The notes: generated from the letters alone by a model not told the origin. Shown: positions 44,901 through 52,919, numbered from the stretch's first letter. The stretch is DNA of 64,000 nt from Planococcus antarcticus DSM 14505 (GCF_001687565.2 NZ_CP016534.2:1988501-2052500); one strand, 5' to 3'. Program-made: numbers and translations.

Positions 44901-45990
44901 TATTAAATTGGTCAAGCTTGCAGAGCACTTCGACTTTATGCGATTTTTGATATTCACGTTGACTGTTTTTATCGGAGATGAAATAAGAACGATAGACTTT
45001 TTCACCGAATGTTTTATCCAGTAAATTCTTAAGAGAAGCCATATCTTTTTGATACTGCTTGAATGCGCTGACTTTTGCCTTTGCTACATACGTCTCGCCT
45101 TTTAACAATTCGTAAAGAACAACTTGTTGATAAAAAGGTTGGACTGCTTCTAACAATGCACTTTCCTCTTCTAGCAACAATTCCATAACTTCTTCCACAT
45201 TTTCGTTGGAGAGCTGTACTTTGGTTTTGGTTTCTTTATAAGCGAGTGCTTGTTCCGAACTCGGAAATAGCTGATGAAGCGAAACCCCTAGGCCAGCAAC
45301 AAGTTTGCAAAACGGTTCATACTCTTTTCCGAACATGGCAGTTAGCTCTTTTGATTGGTCTGTTTTCGTAAGGTTGCGATTTAAGAGCAATGTTTCTGCA
45401 GCTTTCCATTGTGACTCACTTAAGTCTAAGGGTGATAAATTCTCTAATTCTGCATAACGAGTCACCAACTCTAAAAGTTGGTCATCCATTCCCTCTGCAG
45501 AAGCAGCTTCTGACCAATTTCCTTCCTGAAGAAAATGACCACGATACTTCACTAAGTTATGTAATGCCAAATAAACCAGACGCAAATCCATTTTTTTATT
45601 GGATTCAATTAAGTCGCTTCGCAAATGATAAATAGTCGGATACTTACGAGAACTAATTCTCAAAGAAGAAAGAACCTCCGTTAAGCTTCGATTTTCGAAT
45701 TCATTATTGTTTTTCCAAAAATGTTGAGAGTCTGTTTTTGAAAAGAATCCCGAATCGGTTATGTAGGAATCGAATAGTGACTGAAGTAGTTGCAACCTCT
45801 TCTTCCTACGGTTATAACGTCTTCTCATTCCTCGTTTGAGCCTTCTACCAGCTGCACTCTCAGCAGATTCAAATTCATGGACACCAAAAGCATGACGATT
45901 GTTATAGTTTAAAATTTTGTAGTTTTCATCTATACAAACCCATCCAACGCTTGCAACTCCAATATCCAATCCGATCGTATAGTTCTTCAT
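41989..45990 (-). CDS. cas9: Cas9 RNA-guided nuclease, type II-A
   Basis: 1333 residues from ATG 45990 (AAAGGGGG upstream); a longer frame to 46059 would run into the tracrRNA region. RuvC-I is YTIGLDIGVASVGW (Asp 9), the arginine-rich bridge helix is GRRLKRGMRRRYNRRKKRL, RuvC-II is NIVLEVARE, HNH is EVDHILPQNF (His 862) and RuvC-III is HHAMDA (His 999, Asp 1002). All nuclease residues are present, so it should cut both strands. The C-terminal PAM-interacting region cannot be used to predict a PAM by eye. First gene of the cas9-cas1-cas2-csn2 operon. Confidence 0.97.
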   Translation of the reverse strand: MKNYTIGLDIGVASVGWVCIDENYKILNYNNRHAFGVHEFESAESAAGRRLKRGMRRRYNRRKKRLQLLQSLFDSYITDSGFFSKTDSQHFWKNNNEFENRSLTEVLSSLRISSRKYPTIYHLRSDLIESNKKMDLRLVYLALHNLVKYRGHFLQEGNWSEAASAEGMDDQLLELVTRYAELENLSPLDLSESQWKAAETLLLNRNLTKTDQSKELTAMFGKEYEPFCKLVAGLGVSLHQLFPSSEQALAYKETKTKVQLSNENVEEVMELLLEEESALLEAVQPFYQQVVLYELLKGETYVAKAKVSAFKQYQKDMASLKNLLDKTFGEKVYRSYFISDKNSQREYQKSHKVEVLCKLDQFNKEAKFAETFYKDLKKLLEDKSKTSIGTTEKDEMLRIIKAIDSNQFLQKQKGIQNAAIPHQNSLYEAEKILRNQQAHYPFITTEWIEKVKQILAFRIPYYIGPLVKDTTQSPFSWVERKGDAPITPWNFDEQIDKAASAEAFISRMRKTCTYLKGQEVLPKSSLTYERFEVLNELNGIQLRTTGAESDFRHRLSYEMKCWIIDNVFKQYKTVSTKRLLQELKKSPYADELYDEHTGEIKEVFGTQKENAFATSLSGYISMKSILGAVVDDNPAMTEELIYWIAVFEDREILHLKIQEKYPSITDVQRQKLALVKLPGWGRFSRLLIDGLPLDEQGQSVLDHMEQYSSVFMEVLKNKGFGLEKKIQKMNQHQVDGTKKIRYEDIEELAGSPALKRGIWRSVKIVEELVSIFGEPANIVLEVAREDGEKKRTKSRKDQWEELTKTTLKNDPDLKSFIGEIKSQGDQRFNEQRFWLYVTQQGKCLYTGKALDIQNLSMYEVDHILPQNFVKDDSLDNLALVMPEANQRKNQVGQNKMPLEIIEANQQYAMRTLWERLHELKLISSGKLGRLKKPSFDEVDKDKFIARQLVETRQIIKHVRDLLDERFSKSDIHLVKAGIVSKFRRFSEIPKIRDYNNKHHAMDALFAAALIQSILGKYGKNFLAFDLSKKDRQKQWRSVKGSNKEFFLFKNFGNLRLQSPVTGEEVSGVEYMKHVYFELPWQTTKMTQTGDGMFYKESIFSPKVKQAKYVSPKTEKFVHDEVKNHSICLVEFTFMKKEKEVQETKFIDLKVIEHHQFLKEPESQLAKFLAEKETNSPIIHARIIRTIPKYQKIWIEHFPYYFISTRELHNARQFEISYELMEKVKQLSERSSVEELKIVFGLLIDQMNDNYPIYTKSSIQDRVQKFVDTQLYDFKSFEIGFEELKKAVAANAQRSDTFGSRISKKPKPEEVAIGYESITGLKYRKPRSVVGTKR

Positions 45991-46037
45991 TTCAAAATAT
46001 TCCCCCTTTACATTTTTCAAAAGAAAATGTACGCTAA

Positions 46038-46142
46038 GAGTGTTACTACTCTGTAACATTACATTGGTACGTTAAAATAAGCTTAAAGCGTAAAAGTTGG
46101 CCCTATGAGGTCTCCGCCATCGACTTCGTCGGTGGCTTTTTT
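46038..46142 (+). ncRNA. tracrRNA, divergent from cas9
   Basis: The anti-repeat (about 46040-46078) contains CATTACATTGGT and GTTAAAATAAG and pairs with the crRNA start GUUUUA-GA-CCAAUG, with a bulge of GA opposite ACGU, as in the S. pyogenes pair (GA opposite AAGU). After a small GCTTAAAGC nexus-like hairpin there is a 9-bp hairpin (GCCATCGAC-TTC-GTCGGTGGC) followed by six T, a proper terminator. It lies 48 bases upstream of the cas9 start on the opposite strand. The exact 5' end and promoter are not certain. Confidence 0.9.
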
Positions 46143-46348
46143 ATTTCCTTCTTCTATCATAACTTCCAAATTTTTAAAAATAAAAATAATAAGTTACAAA
46201 TTACCCATATTTAATAGTTCTTTTGTATAATACTGCTGATCCTCCCTCTATGGTTAATACGAATTTCTTTGAGGTACGGTAATGCAAGCTTCTCTACATT
46301 TAATTCTGATTGCCAAGCACTAGCAATGAAAACAGAGGAATGTCTTAA

Positions 46349-46359
46349 GACAATCCTCT
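46349..46359. repeat. Dispersed GACAATCCTCT repeat, copy a
   Basis: Part of a 26-base near-perfect palindrome (46334-46359) of the form AGAGGA-TGTCTTAAGACA-TCCTCT. Related copies lie at 47653-47663, 48674-48690, 49321-49337 and 62807-62823. Confidence 0.65.
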
Positions 46360-46517
46360 AATTTCTTAACTCTTCGAGAATCATAGACCCATTAACTACT
46401 TTAGAAAAAAATTTAGACGTTACAGCTAATATTCTACCTTCTTTAATCCTTTCAAATCATTCACCTGAATCACGGTACTATTGTAATGGTTAATATTGTG
46501 TATGAAAGGGGTGGCAG

Positions 46518-47423
46518 GTGGTGATACATATTCTTAAGTTGGTTATTTTTTTTAGTATATTATTTTTAATGGGATGTAACCAAGAAAGCAATGAACTAAC
46601 AAAAGAAGAGCTCGAAACTATCTATCGAGAAGAAGTTCAAAAAGAATTGGAAAAAGTAAATAAAGCTGAAGAAACTGAGGTAATTGAGGAAGATTCAACA
46701 AATGATGAAGTAGAAGTTATATCTGAATCCTCTCTTCAGAACAAAGAGTCAAATAGTGAAAAATTCGAATCATTGCCAATGGATACTCAAGTAGCTTTAC
46801 TAACGCCATATTATGATGAGCGCGGAGAACCGCAAGGTATCAGTGAAGGTATGTGGTTTATCTTATATGGACTGGAAGAGAATTTCACCTTCATACAAGT
46901 TCATTCCGGCGCTGGGATTGGGCATCCTGTCTATATGATTGAACGACAAGGTGATACGTTTAATCCAGTGTATGGTGTAATCAATATGGGCATTTCTGGA
47001 TATGAGGCAACTGATCCTCCTCAAGTTAGTGTTACCATCGATGAGTTAATGGCTGATTATGAAAATAATCCAGATCTTTATGATGCATCAGCAGCGAATA
47101 CTGATGCTGATAAATTTGATTTAGCCTCATTTAATATAATGAAAGCGCTGGCTGAAGAAACGTCTAATAGCTTTGAGACAGAGAACGCTACAGAAATAAC
47201 TGAGCCCTCTCCTGACCAGGCCATGTTCGTTGATGGGGTATTATACTCGGGTGAAACAGGAATGAAGATCCCAGAAGAGTTGTCTTCAGCAGAAGAATTG
47301 CGAGCGCAAGGTTATGAGGTTCATGAATTAACCGCTGAAGAATTTGATAGGCTAAGACGAGATATGAATGAGTTTGGAATCACCTATGAGAACCTACTTG
47401 AATATTATCTCTCTAATTACTAG
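46518..47423 (+). CDS. Lipoprotein of unknown function
   Basis: 301 residues from GTG 46518 behind GGGGTGG. The signal peptide ends in a lipobox, ILFLMGCNQ. A long acidic linker (residues 25-90) follows, then a globular part with VALLTPYYDERGEP and FTFIQVHSGAGIGHPVYMIERQGDTFNPVYG, and an acidic C-terminus. I do not recognise the family; the DExxG and GHPVY parts suggest an extracytoplasmic binding domain. The 370 bases between it and the tracrRNA contain no gene, only one copy of the GACAATCCTCT repeat. Confidence 0.6.
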   Translation: MVIHILKLVIFFSILFLMGCNQESNELTKEELETIYREEVQKELEKVNKAEETEVIEEDSTNDEVEVISESSLQNKESNSEKFESLPMDTQVALLTPYYDERGEPQGISEGMWFILYGLEENFTFIQVHSGAGIGHPVYMIERQGDTFNPVYGVINMGISGYEATDPPQVSVTIDELMADYENNPDLYDASAANTDADKFDLASFNIMKALAEETSNSFETENATEITEPSPDQAMFVDGVLYSGETGMKIPEELSSAEELRAQGYEVHELTAEEFDRLRRDMNEFGITYENLLEYYLSNY

Positions 47424-47494
47424 AAAAAATGCAAGACCTTATTTCTTATGTCTACTCTTTCCCTCTATATCTCAATTTCACATAATACTAGTTA

Positions 47495-47526
47495 GACAGC
47501 CTTTAAGTATCTGAAGGCTGTTTTTT
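47495..47526 (+). terminator. Terminator of the lipoprotein gene
   Basis: Stem ACAGCCTT/AAGGCTGT with a 10-base loop and six T, 70 bases after the stop. Confidence 0.75.
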
Positions 47527-47652
47527 GATTTTACTTTATTTACGATATTTGAAATGAAATATTAAAAACCTCAAGCTGTTATAAACTTCACTCCCCCAAA
47601 AAACTCATTCAATTATAAGTTGGTTTCATATCCAACACATTAATTAAGTATA

Positions 47653-47663
47653 GACAATCCTCT
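47653..47663. repeat. Dispersed GACAATCCTCT repeat, copy b
   Basis: GACAATCCTCTGTT in the gene-free stretch between the lipoprotein terminator and the TA module; the second arm is degenerate. Confidence 0.55.
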
Positions 47664-47846
47664 GTTTCCATAACTAATTGATACTAGTTATGACTATCCC
47701 TAAAAAAATTAAAAATAAGAGCTGTAAAAAAGAATGACAAAATATAGTACGTACGAAAATACGTATGATACTACAGACTTTTTTCTGTACTCGAATAATT
47801 TTCTATAGTATACTTTATTTAAATGAAACAATAGGAGTTGATCACG

Positions 47847-48206
47847 ATGAGTATTCATATTCCAGAAAGACCTAAGTTCAGCGATGAACAAATCACAGCA
47901 GCTGGAGTTGCTTCTAAAACGTTCGGCAAAGTACGAGCTGCTGCAAAAAATTCACCCCAATATATTTTGGCCAACAACAAGCTCGACAGTGTTGTGTTAG
48001 ATTACGCACACTACCTCAAAATGTATCAAGAGCTTGAAACTTACCGCGAATTATTTTATATGGACGAAATCGCCCGTCGTGCTGATTACGCTGATGCCCA
48101 TCCCGAAGACTCTATCTCACTACGCGAAGCTGTAGGGGAAGTTAGTTATGCTCAAATCATGTCTAGTGATCCCGATGAAATTGCAGATGACGAGTTATTC
48201 GAATAA
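47847..48206 (+). CDS. Antitoxin of a RelE-type module
   Basis: 119 residues from ATG 47847 (TAGGAG upstream). The N-terminus has PERPKFSDEQITAAGVASKTFGKVRAAAKNSPQYIL, like Phd/YefM-type antitoxins, and the acidic C-terminus ends DELFE. Its stop touches the ATG of the toxin. It should bind its toxin and repress the operon. Confidence 0.75.
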   Translation: MSIHIPERPKFSDEQITAAGVASKTFGKVRAAAKNSPQYILANNKLDSVVLDYAHYLKMYQELETYRELFYMDEIARRADYADAHPEDSISLREAVGEVSYAQIMSSDPDEIADDELFE

Positions 48207-48554
48207 ATGAGCCAAGATCGGTTTAAGATTCGGTTCGATAAGAAGGCTCAAAGGGAATATGATAAGCTAGATGGCAGCGTAAAAGGACATGTGAATAAGG
48301 GATTAGCAAAGCTACGAACACGGGCTGATACACTTGGAAAAGAACTTGAAAACAAGCGAAATATGAAATTGCATGGTTGTAAGGAATTGAAGTTTAAAGG
48401 CAGTGGCATTCGAGTTATTTATCGAATTACAGGTAGAACAGAGGACGAGTTAGAAATCGTCATGATTCTTGGTATAGGAGATAGAGACGAAGATAAAGCA
48501 TTTAAAGATGCTTCTAACCGGCTTGCAGATTTCTTAAAAAACCTAGAAGACTAA
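48207..48554 (+). CDS. RelE/ParE-family toxin
   Basis: 115 residues starting on the base after the antitoxin stop. FKIRFDKKAQREYDKLDGSVKGHVNKGLAKLRTRAD, MKLHGCKELKFKGSGIRVIYRI and ELEIVMILGIGDRDEDKAFKDA show the RelE/ParE fold and the basic residues used in catalysis. Homologous to the toxin at 107-397. Confidence 0.85.
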   Translation: MSQDRFKIRFDKKAQREYDKLDGSVKGHVNKGLAKLRTRADTLGKELENKRNMKLHGCKELKFKGSGIRVIYRITGRTEDELEIVMILGIGDRDEDKAFKDASNRLADFLKNLED

Positions 48555-48566
48555 ATAATCTTAAGA

Positions 48567-48592
48567 GACCTCCAGTAAGGAGGTTTTTTTTG
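48567..48592 (+). terminator. Terminator of the TA operon
   Basis: ACCTCC/GGAGGT stem and a run of eight T, soon after the toxin stop. Confidence 0.8.
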
Positions 48593-48673
48593 ATCATACT
48601 TTCAACAGTAAGGCTTCATAGTAGAAAGTGTAGACATAATATTTACTCTGCAAAATAATAGAGGAATAGTAAA

Positions 48674-48690
48674 GACAATCCTCTGTTGTC
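48674..48690. repeat. Dispersed GACAATCCTCT repeat, copy c
   Basis: GACAATCCTCTGTTGTC, a small stem-loop preceded by AGTAA, upstream of the RraB-domain gene. Confidence 0.65.
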
Positions 48691-48833
48691 TTAACACGAC
48701 GGCTAGTCTATTTGAATTCCAAATAGAAATGAACAGTTCAGTTATATTTTTCGCTATTACATGTAATAGCGAAAAAGTGATAAAATATCAACAAGAACTA
48801 ATTCGCTACTCAAGATTTGAAGGAGACGACAAC

Positions 48834-49157
48834 ATGACAGTATTTCCTAACGATGAAGATGGACAAGTATTAAAAATGTTATATAAACAAGGCGTTGATT
48901 TTAAAGAACCACAAAATGTTGATTTTGTGGTTGCAGTTCCAGATAAAAAGAACGGTAAAGCTGTTTTAGAAACTTTAAGAAGTGAAGGATTTAATTGTGA
49001 ATTAGAACAAGATGAGGAAACTGAAGAATGGACTTGTTATTGTTTTATAACGATGCTTTTAAATTACAAAGAGATAATTGACATACAAAAACGACTTGAC
49101 GAATTAAGTAAACCCCATGATGCATACACAGAGGGATGGGGACTCATGGTTAACTAA
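48834..49157 (+). CDS. RraB-domain protein (regulator of ribonuclease activity B-like)
   Basis: 107 residues from ATG 48834 with AAGGAG upstream. FPNDEDGQVLKMLYKQGVDFKEPQNVDFVVAVPDKKNG and GFNCELEQDEETEEWTCYCFITM follow the alternating pattern of the RraB ferredoxin-like fold; the C-terminus has YTEGWGLMV, the typical GWG motif. In E. coli RraB restrains RNase E; in Bacillota the target is unknown. Monocistronic in an accessory region. Confidence 0.75.
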   Translation: MTVFPNDEDGQVLKMLYKQGVDFKEPQNVDFVVAVPDKKNGKAVLETLRSEGFNCELEQDEETEEWTCYCFITMLLNYKEIIDIQKRLDELSKPHDAYTEGWGLMVN

Positions 49158-49215
49158 ACGAACGTTTAGAAAGAATGGTTGGATAGGAGTGGGCCCTTAA
49201 AGCTAGAGTTTTAGT

Positions 49216-49314
49216 TTATGCAGCTAATTGGTTGGCATGAGTTCGGTATTTCACTGGGCTCATACCGGCCAATTTTTGTTTGATGCGCTCGTTGTTGTAG
49301 TAGAAAATGACATC
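49216..49314 (-). pseudogene. 3' fragment of an IS3-family transposase
   Basis: Minus-strand translation gives DVIFYYNNERIKQKLAGMSPVKYRTHANQ and a stop, the C-terminal end of IS3/IS150-type OrfB (YNxxRIxxKLxGMSPxxYR). Nothing else of the element remains; the fragment ends seven bases before a copy of the GACAATCCTCT hairpin. The rest of 49158-49617 is without a gene. Confidence 0.75.
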
Positions 49315-49320
49315 AGTAAT

Positions 49321-49337
49321 GACAATCCTCTATTGTC
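49321..49337. repeat. Dispersed GACAATCCTCT repeat, copy d
   Basis: GACAATCCTCTATTGTC with a perfect 6-bp stem around CCTCT, preceded by AGTAAT and seven bases from an IS3 fragment. Confidence 0.7.
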
Positions 49338-49641
49338 TTTATAAATTGCATCGTATAGCGGAGCGGATGTGTCCCGTTATTGAAGAAAATACAGACGTAA
49401 ATGCAGAAGCCACCTTCCCCAAAGAATGGAAAAGCAGGATCAGAGATAGATATTTCGAATAGAGAATTGAATCCTAGATCGATTAGAACCTATCACGCCT
49501 CTTAATAATGTGGACCACAGTAGTGATTTTATTATTCTTCTCTATAAATGGTATCTAACTATCCGTTGGCCATTAATTTGAAAAACCCTATTCAATAGGG
49601 TATAATAAATCTAGAATATGTCACTAGACAATGAGGTCGTT

Positions 49642-50001
49642 ATGAAAAGAACATTTGTATACGTAAAGAATTTTGATCAACAATGGAAACAAAACGGACT
49701 GGCTGCTGAACAGCGTGAACTGGAACTTCAATTGTTGATGGATCCAGGTCAAGGAGCTGTCATCACCGGTACAGGTGGTTTACGGAAAATGCGTTTTTCT
49801 CCCGAAAGTGAGAACCAAGGAAAAAGTGGTTCTTATCGAATCATCTACTTGGATATCCAAACGTCTTCCCATACGATTCTGCTTCTAATTTATGCAAAGA
49901 ACCAAGAAGCAACGTTAAAACCAAATCAAAAAAAGATACTAAAGCAATTGGTAGATCAGCTGAAAAGCTCGTATACTTTCGAAAGGATGGATGGAAAATG
50001 A
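49642..50001 (+). CDS. RelE-like toxin
   Basis: 119 residues from ATG 49642 (GAGG upstream). FVYVKNFDQQWKQNGLAAEQRELELQLLMDPGQGAVITGTGGLRKMRFSPESENQGKSGSYRIIYLDI is characteristic of the HigB/RelE family protein type in which GGLRKxRFxxxxxGKSGxxRxIY forms the core. It overlaps the Xre-type antitoxin by four bases, so this is a toxin-first module. Confidence 0.85.
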   Translation: MKRTFVYVKNFDQQWKQNGLAAEQRELELQLLMDPGQGAVITGTGGLRKMRFSPESENQGKSGSYRIIYLDIQTSSHTILLLIYAKNQEATLKPNQKKILKQLVDQLKSSYTFERMDGK

Positions 50002-50321
50002 ATGAAAATCAATTTTTTGATGACCTGAAATCCAGTTTAGGCCAAGCCATTGAATATGCTGAAGGCAACCAATCAAAGGCAAGAACAAAAACCGTAGCGA
50101 TTAAGGAATTGGCAACTTTTTCTGCACAAGACATCAAAAGTCTGCGTTTGCAGATGAATTTAACTCAAAAGTCATTTGCTGCTCTTATCGGGGTCTCTGT
50201 CAAAACGATCGAATCTTGGGAACATGGCACCAACCAACCTAGCGGTGCAGCCCGACGATTACTAGAAATCTTAAGTAATCGACCGCACGTAGCAGAAGAA
50301 CAGCAAATCGTCTCTGTCTAA
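49998..50321 (+). CDS. Xre-family antitoxin
   Basis: 107 residues. FSAQDIKSLRLQMNLTQKSFAALIGVSVKTIESWEHGTNQPSGAARRLLEIL is a complete helix-turn-helix of the HigA/NadS type. Overlaps the toxin gene and is followed by a strong terminator. Confidence 0.88.
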   Translation: MNENQFFDDLKSSLGQAIEYAEGNQSKARTKTVAIKELATFSAQDIKSLRLQMNLTQKSFAALIGVSVKTIESWEHGTNQPSGAARRLLEILSNRPHVAEEQQIVSV

Positions 50322-50353
50322 CCCAACTGTCATTGATTCAATTAATTTAGTAG

Positions 50354-50394
50354 AAAAAGACTGGCAGGTTCGCTAAAACCTGTCAGTCTTTTCT
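50354..50394 (+). terminator. Terminator of the RelE/Xre module
   Basis: A stem of about 16 bp (aaaagactggcaggtt with its near-complement) followed by T-rich sequence. Confidence 0.8.
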
Positions 50395-50651
50395 TTATAT
50401 TGTATAAGGGCTATGGAATGATCTATCTCTTATTCATAAGGTTTCAGTACTCTTCTTTCTCAAATCACTCGACCCATCCAGAACGAATCCACCTGTAAAC
50501 CGAGTATTTTTACGTTTGTGCTAAAGTAATAGATAGCAGACGTATAAATGCAAAGAAAAGCGAGACTAGTAGAATCAACGATTTAAATGCATCATTTTTT
50601 CTGAAAAGTTCAGTTTCGCTCAGTTTTCTCGTTAAGTCATTGGAACCGGGG

Positions 50652-50691
50652 TTTTGAATGTAACTTAATTACCATTAAGTTACATTCAAAA
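50652..50691. repeat. Hairpin repeat H1 (TGAATGTAACTTA family)
   Basis: Perfect 18-bp arms ttttgaatgtaacttaat with a 4-base loop. First of four related hairpins (also 52487, 52920, 55834). It has no T tract. The 590 bases between 50322 and 50911 hold no gene, only this and the next hairpin. Confidence 0.85.
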
Positions 50692-50760
50692 CAGTAAAAA
50701 AAGACTCATTTATTTTTAATGAGCCAGCAAGTGAGAAACTATATTTTTTGTTGGATATGT

Positions 50761-50805
50761 AATTACTTTGCCTATTTTTAAAAGTTTAAAGTAGGCAAAG
50801 TAATT
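50761..50805. repeat. 14-bp inverted repeat
   Basis: aattactttgccta and its complement around a 17-base loop, downstream of the 50912 gene. It may act as its terminator or mRNA 3' stabiliser, but it lacks a clear T run. Confidence 0.55.
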
Positions 50806-50911
50806 ATTAGCTTTTTCCTGTGGATCGCAATATAAAGATTCAGAGGAATTGATACCTTCTTTTAGACAGGACTATTTAAAGACAAAAGCAACTTAATATT
50901 CTAAAGTATCT

Positions 50912-51172
50912 TTACTTGTTATAATTTTTATAAAATTTTTCATCTTTTTTCTTGTCTATATAGGTCCAAATTACAAATATTAAAATAGTGAATCCGATAA
51001 CTAATAAAGAAGCATTGAATGCAAACTCAAAATCGATATCTTTTATAGTCCTCTCATCAACACCACCTAATCCTATTACTTCATAACTTATTTTTTGGTA
51101 GTCCATAAATATAAAAGATGAAATGATACCCAGTATTAATCCACCTAGTAAAGAGATAAACATTTTTTTCAT
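50912..51172 (-). CDS. Small two-TM membrane protein
   Basis: 86 residues from ATG 51172, with AGGAGG ten bases upstream. Two hydrophobic segments (FISLLGGLILGIISSFIFM and ASLLVIGFTILIFVIWTYI) flank a short loop with GGVDERTIKDIDFEF. Not recognised. It lies downstream of the secreted-protein gene but is separated from it by a terminator. Confidence 0.55.
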   Translation of the reverse strand: MKKMFISLLGGLILGIISSFIFMDYQKISYEVIGLGGVDERTIKDIDFEFAFNASLLVIGFTILIFVIWTYIDKKKDEKFYKNYNK

Positions 51173-51241
51173 TAACAAGTCACCTCCTCTAATAATTTAT
51201 ATTATATACGAATTTTCGATCTACTTTGATATCCTCTCCAA

Positions 51242-51284
51242 GTTAAATAAAAAACACTGCGTTTAGCAGTGTTTTTTATTTAAC
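51242..51284. terminator. Terminator of the secreted-protein gene
   Basis: A nearly symmetrical 43-base hairpin: AAAAAACACTGC-GTTTA-GCAGTGTTTTTT with further flanking pairing. Confidence 0.85.
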
Positions 51285-51307
51285 AGAAATATTTGTTAAT
51301 TTAAACC

Positions 51308-52216
51308 TTATAAACTCTCAGCAAATTCTAAAATAGATTCGACGTCTTGTTCTGATACTAGTGACATAAATACATTATTTTTCTCGAACCTTACTACATT
51401 TACCTTTACATCTGCAGCATTATAAAATTCTCCGACTTCATATACCATTTCATTAGATGTAATTAATTCGTAATCTTCAACACCGACCACTTCTATCGCA
51501 TTATCGGTTTGTTGTGTTAAAGCAATATTTTCATTTTCATCATGGAAGTTACTTAACATAGCATTACTTGTAAAAGCTTTTTCATCTACTTTATATCCGT
51601 CTCCTAAAGCATCGGATATTTTTTCGCTATTTTCTTTAAAACTAGCAGGAACTTCATTTTGTTTTAGTGCCAATGAAGAACGTCCTCCTACATCCATTAC
51701 AATGTTAAGTTCATTATTGCAAAGTATTGGTGGATTAGAAAATCCGGATGTTGTTGTAACGTCGTAGTGAGCATTTCTATTTTTAGAACCTAATGGCATC
51801 GTATAGTTCCAAGTATATTTTGCTGTACTACCTTTGTATAAACGAACGCCGTTATAGTTGTAATTGTACTTATTGTAAGCGGTAGTTTCATAGTTACCAA
51901 TAAATCCTACTCCACCTTTGAGGGAGCCAGATAAACTGCGAACAGTGTATCCTGTAGAATTAAATTTAAAACTAGTTGATTTGTAAGCTCCATAATTGAC
52001 GTTATGCTGAAGATTGTATTTTACACTTCCGCAAGATGCAAAGTAAGGCCCACTTGCAATATCTTGACCAATATAACTTGTTCCGCCAGCACCCGACGTC
52101 CCTAAAGGAACAACACGTACTTGTTTTGTTCCGCCGGCATAAGCTTGTCCTCCCATCATTACCAAAATGATGGCTACTAAAAACCCTTTAACAAAAAAAC
52201 TTTTAACCTTACTCAT
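51308..52216 (-). CDS. Secreted protein of unknown function
   Basis: 302 residues from ATG 52216 (GGAGATG upstream). A classical signal peptide (FFVKGFLVAIILVMMGGQAYA) with AxA cleavage. The next 170 residues are rich in Gly, Ser, Asn and Tyr (SSYIGQDIASGPYFASCGSVKYNLQHN-type pattern, with two cysteines that could form a disulfide). The last 120 residues are charged, with SEQDVESILEFAESL at the end. No family recognised. It resembles a secreted effector or bacteriocin-like beta-rich protein, but this is not shown. Confidence 0.6.
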   Translation of the reverse strand: MSKVKSFFVKGFLVAIILVMMGGQAYAGGTKQVRVVPLGTSGAGGTSYIGQDIASGPYFASCGSVKYNLQHNVNYGAYKSTSFKFNSTGYTVRSLSGSLKGGVGFIGNYETTAYNKYNYNYNGVRLYKGSTAKYTWNYTMPLGSKNRNAHYDVTTTSGFSNPPILCNNELNIVMDVGGRSSLALKQNEVPASFKENSEKISDALGDGYKVDEKAFTSNAMLSNFHDENENIALTQQTDNAIEVVGVEDYELITSNEMVYEVGEFYNAADVKVNVVRFEKNNVFMSLVSEQDVESILEFAESL

Positions 52217-52384
52217 TTTAACATCTCCATTCTCCTTTTTTTCAATGAAGTGTCTCTCGATGTAATGAAATTGTAACAATACAATTATGGAATATATATA
52301 CTATTTTTTAGAAAATTATGTATTTTTAAAATTTAGTTGAAAAATATGTTTTATTTATCAAATAATTACAATTTAACTAAAATG

Positions 52385-52421
52385 AAAAAGAAAGTTAGGA
52401 TATCATCCTAACTTTCTTTTT
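52385..52421 (-). terminator. Terminator downstream of the 52529 gene
   Basis: Perfect 16-bp stem aaaaagaaagttagga with a 5-base loop and T-rich end. Confidence 0.85.
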
Positions 52422-52486
52422 GACGTTATCTTTTACTCAATAAGCATTTAAATTATTCCTTTTGTAAGCTTTATAAATTGGGAATC

Positions 52487-52520
52487 TGAATGTAACTTAC
52501 TTGCTAATAAGTTACATTCA
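52487..52520. repeat. Hairpin repeat H2
   Basis: 13-bp arms tgaatgtaactta with an 8-base loop, eight bases after the stop of the minus-strand 52529 gene. Same arms as H1, different loop. Confidence 0.85.
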
Positions 52521-52528
52521 AAACCCTT

Positions 52529-52876
52529 CTATTCTTTTTTGATGGTCAATAATTGGCCTTCATTTAGCAAAAGTTGTCTAGGATCCGTCAACTCGGAAAA
52601 CAGTAACAGGTTTTTTTCCTGCACTTTAAGCTCGACCAGATTCGAATTGAGTAAGTGGGCTATCTGAATTACGCAATTTGCATGACGTGTCATCTGATTT
52701 GAAATATATTGGTGTAATTCTCGCATCTGCCAGGCCTTTTCTATACCATTAAAAATTTCTCTTTGGATTGGATAATCGAAGCCTGGAACATTCATTGGAT
52801 CCATCTCTACAAAATCAAGAGAGCCTGTTCCATCTGTCATGTTCTGCTCTGAAGCCAAATAATAATAAGACGCCAT
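52529..52876 (-). CDS. Hypothetical 115-residue protein
   Basis: No signal peptide or TM segment. It starts MASYYYLASEQNMTDGTGSLDF, then PIQREIFNGIEKAWQMRELHQYISNQMTRHANCVIQIAHLL, a helical stretch, and a strand-rich end. Not recognised. It lies alone between hairpins H2 and H3 as an ORF-plus-hairpin unit. Confidence 0.55.
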   Translation of the reverse strand: MASYYYLASEQNMTDGTGSLDFVEMDPMNVPGFDYPIQREIFNGIEKAWQMRELHQYISNQMTRHANCVIQIAHLLNSNLVELKVQEKNLLLFSELTDPRQLLLNEGQLLTIKKE

Positions 52877-52919
52877 ATCGCACCTGCCTTAATTTATAAA
52901 CTACGGTTAATAGCAAATG

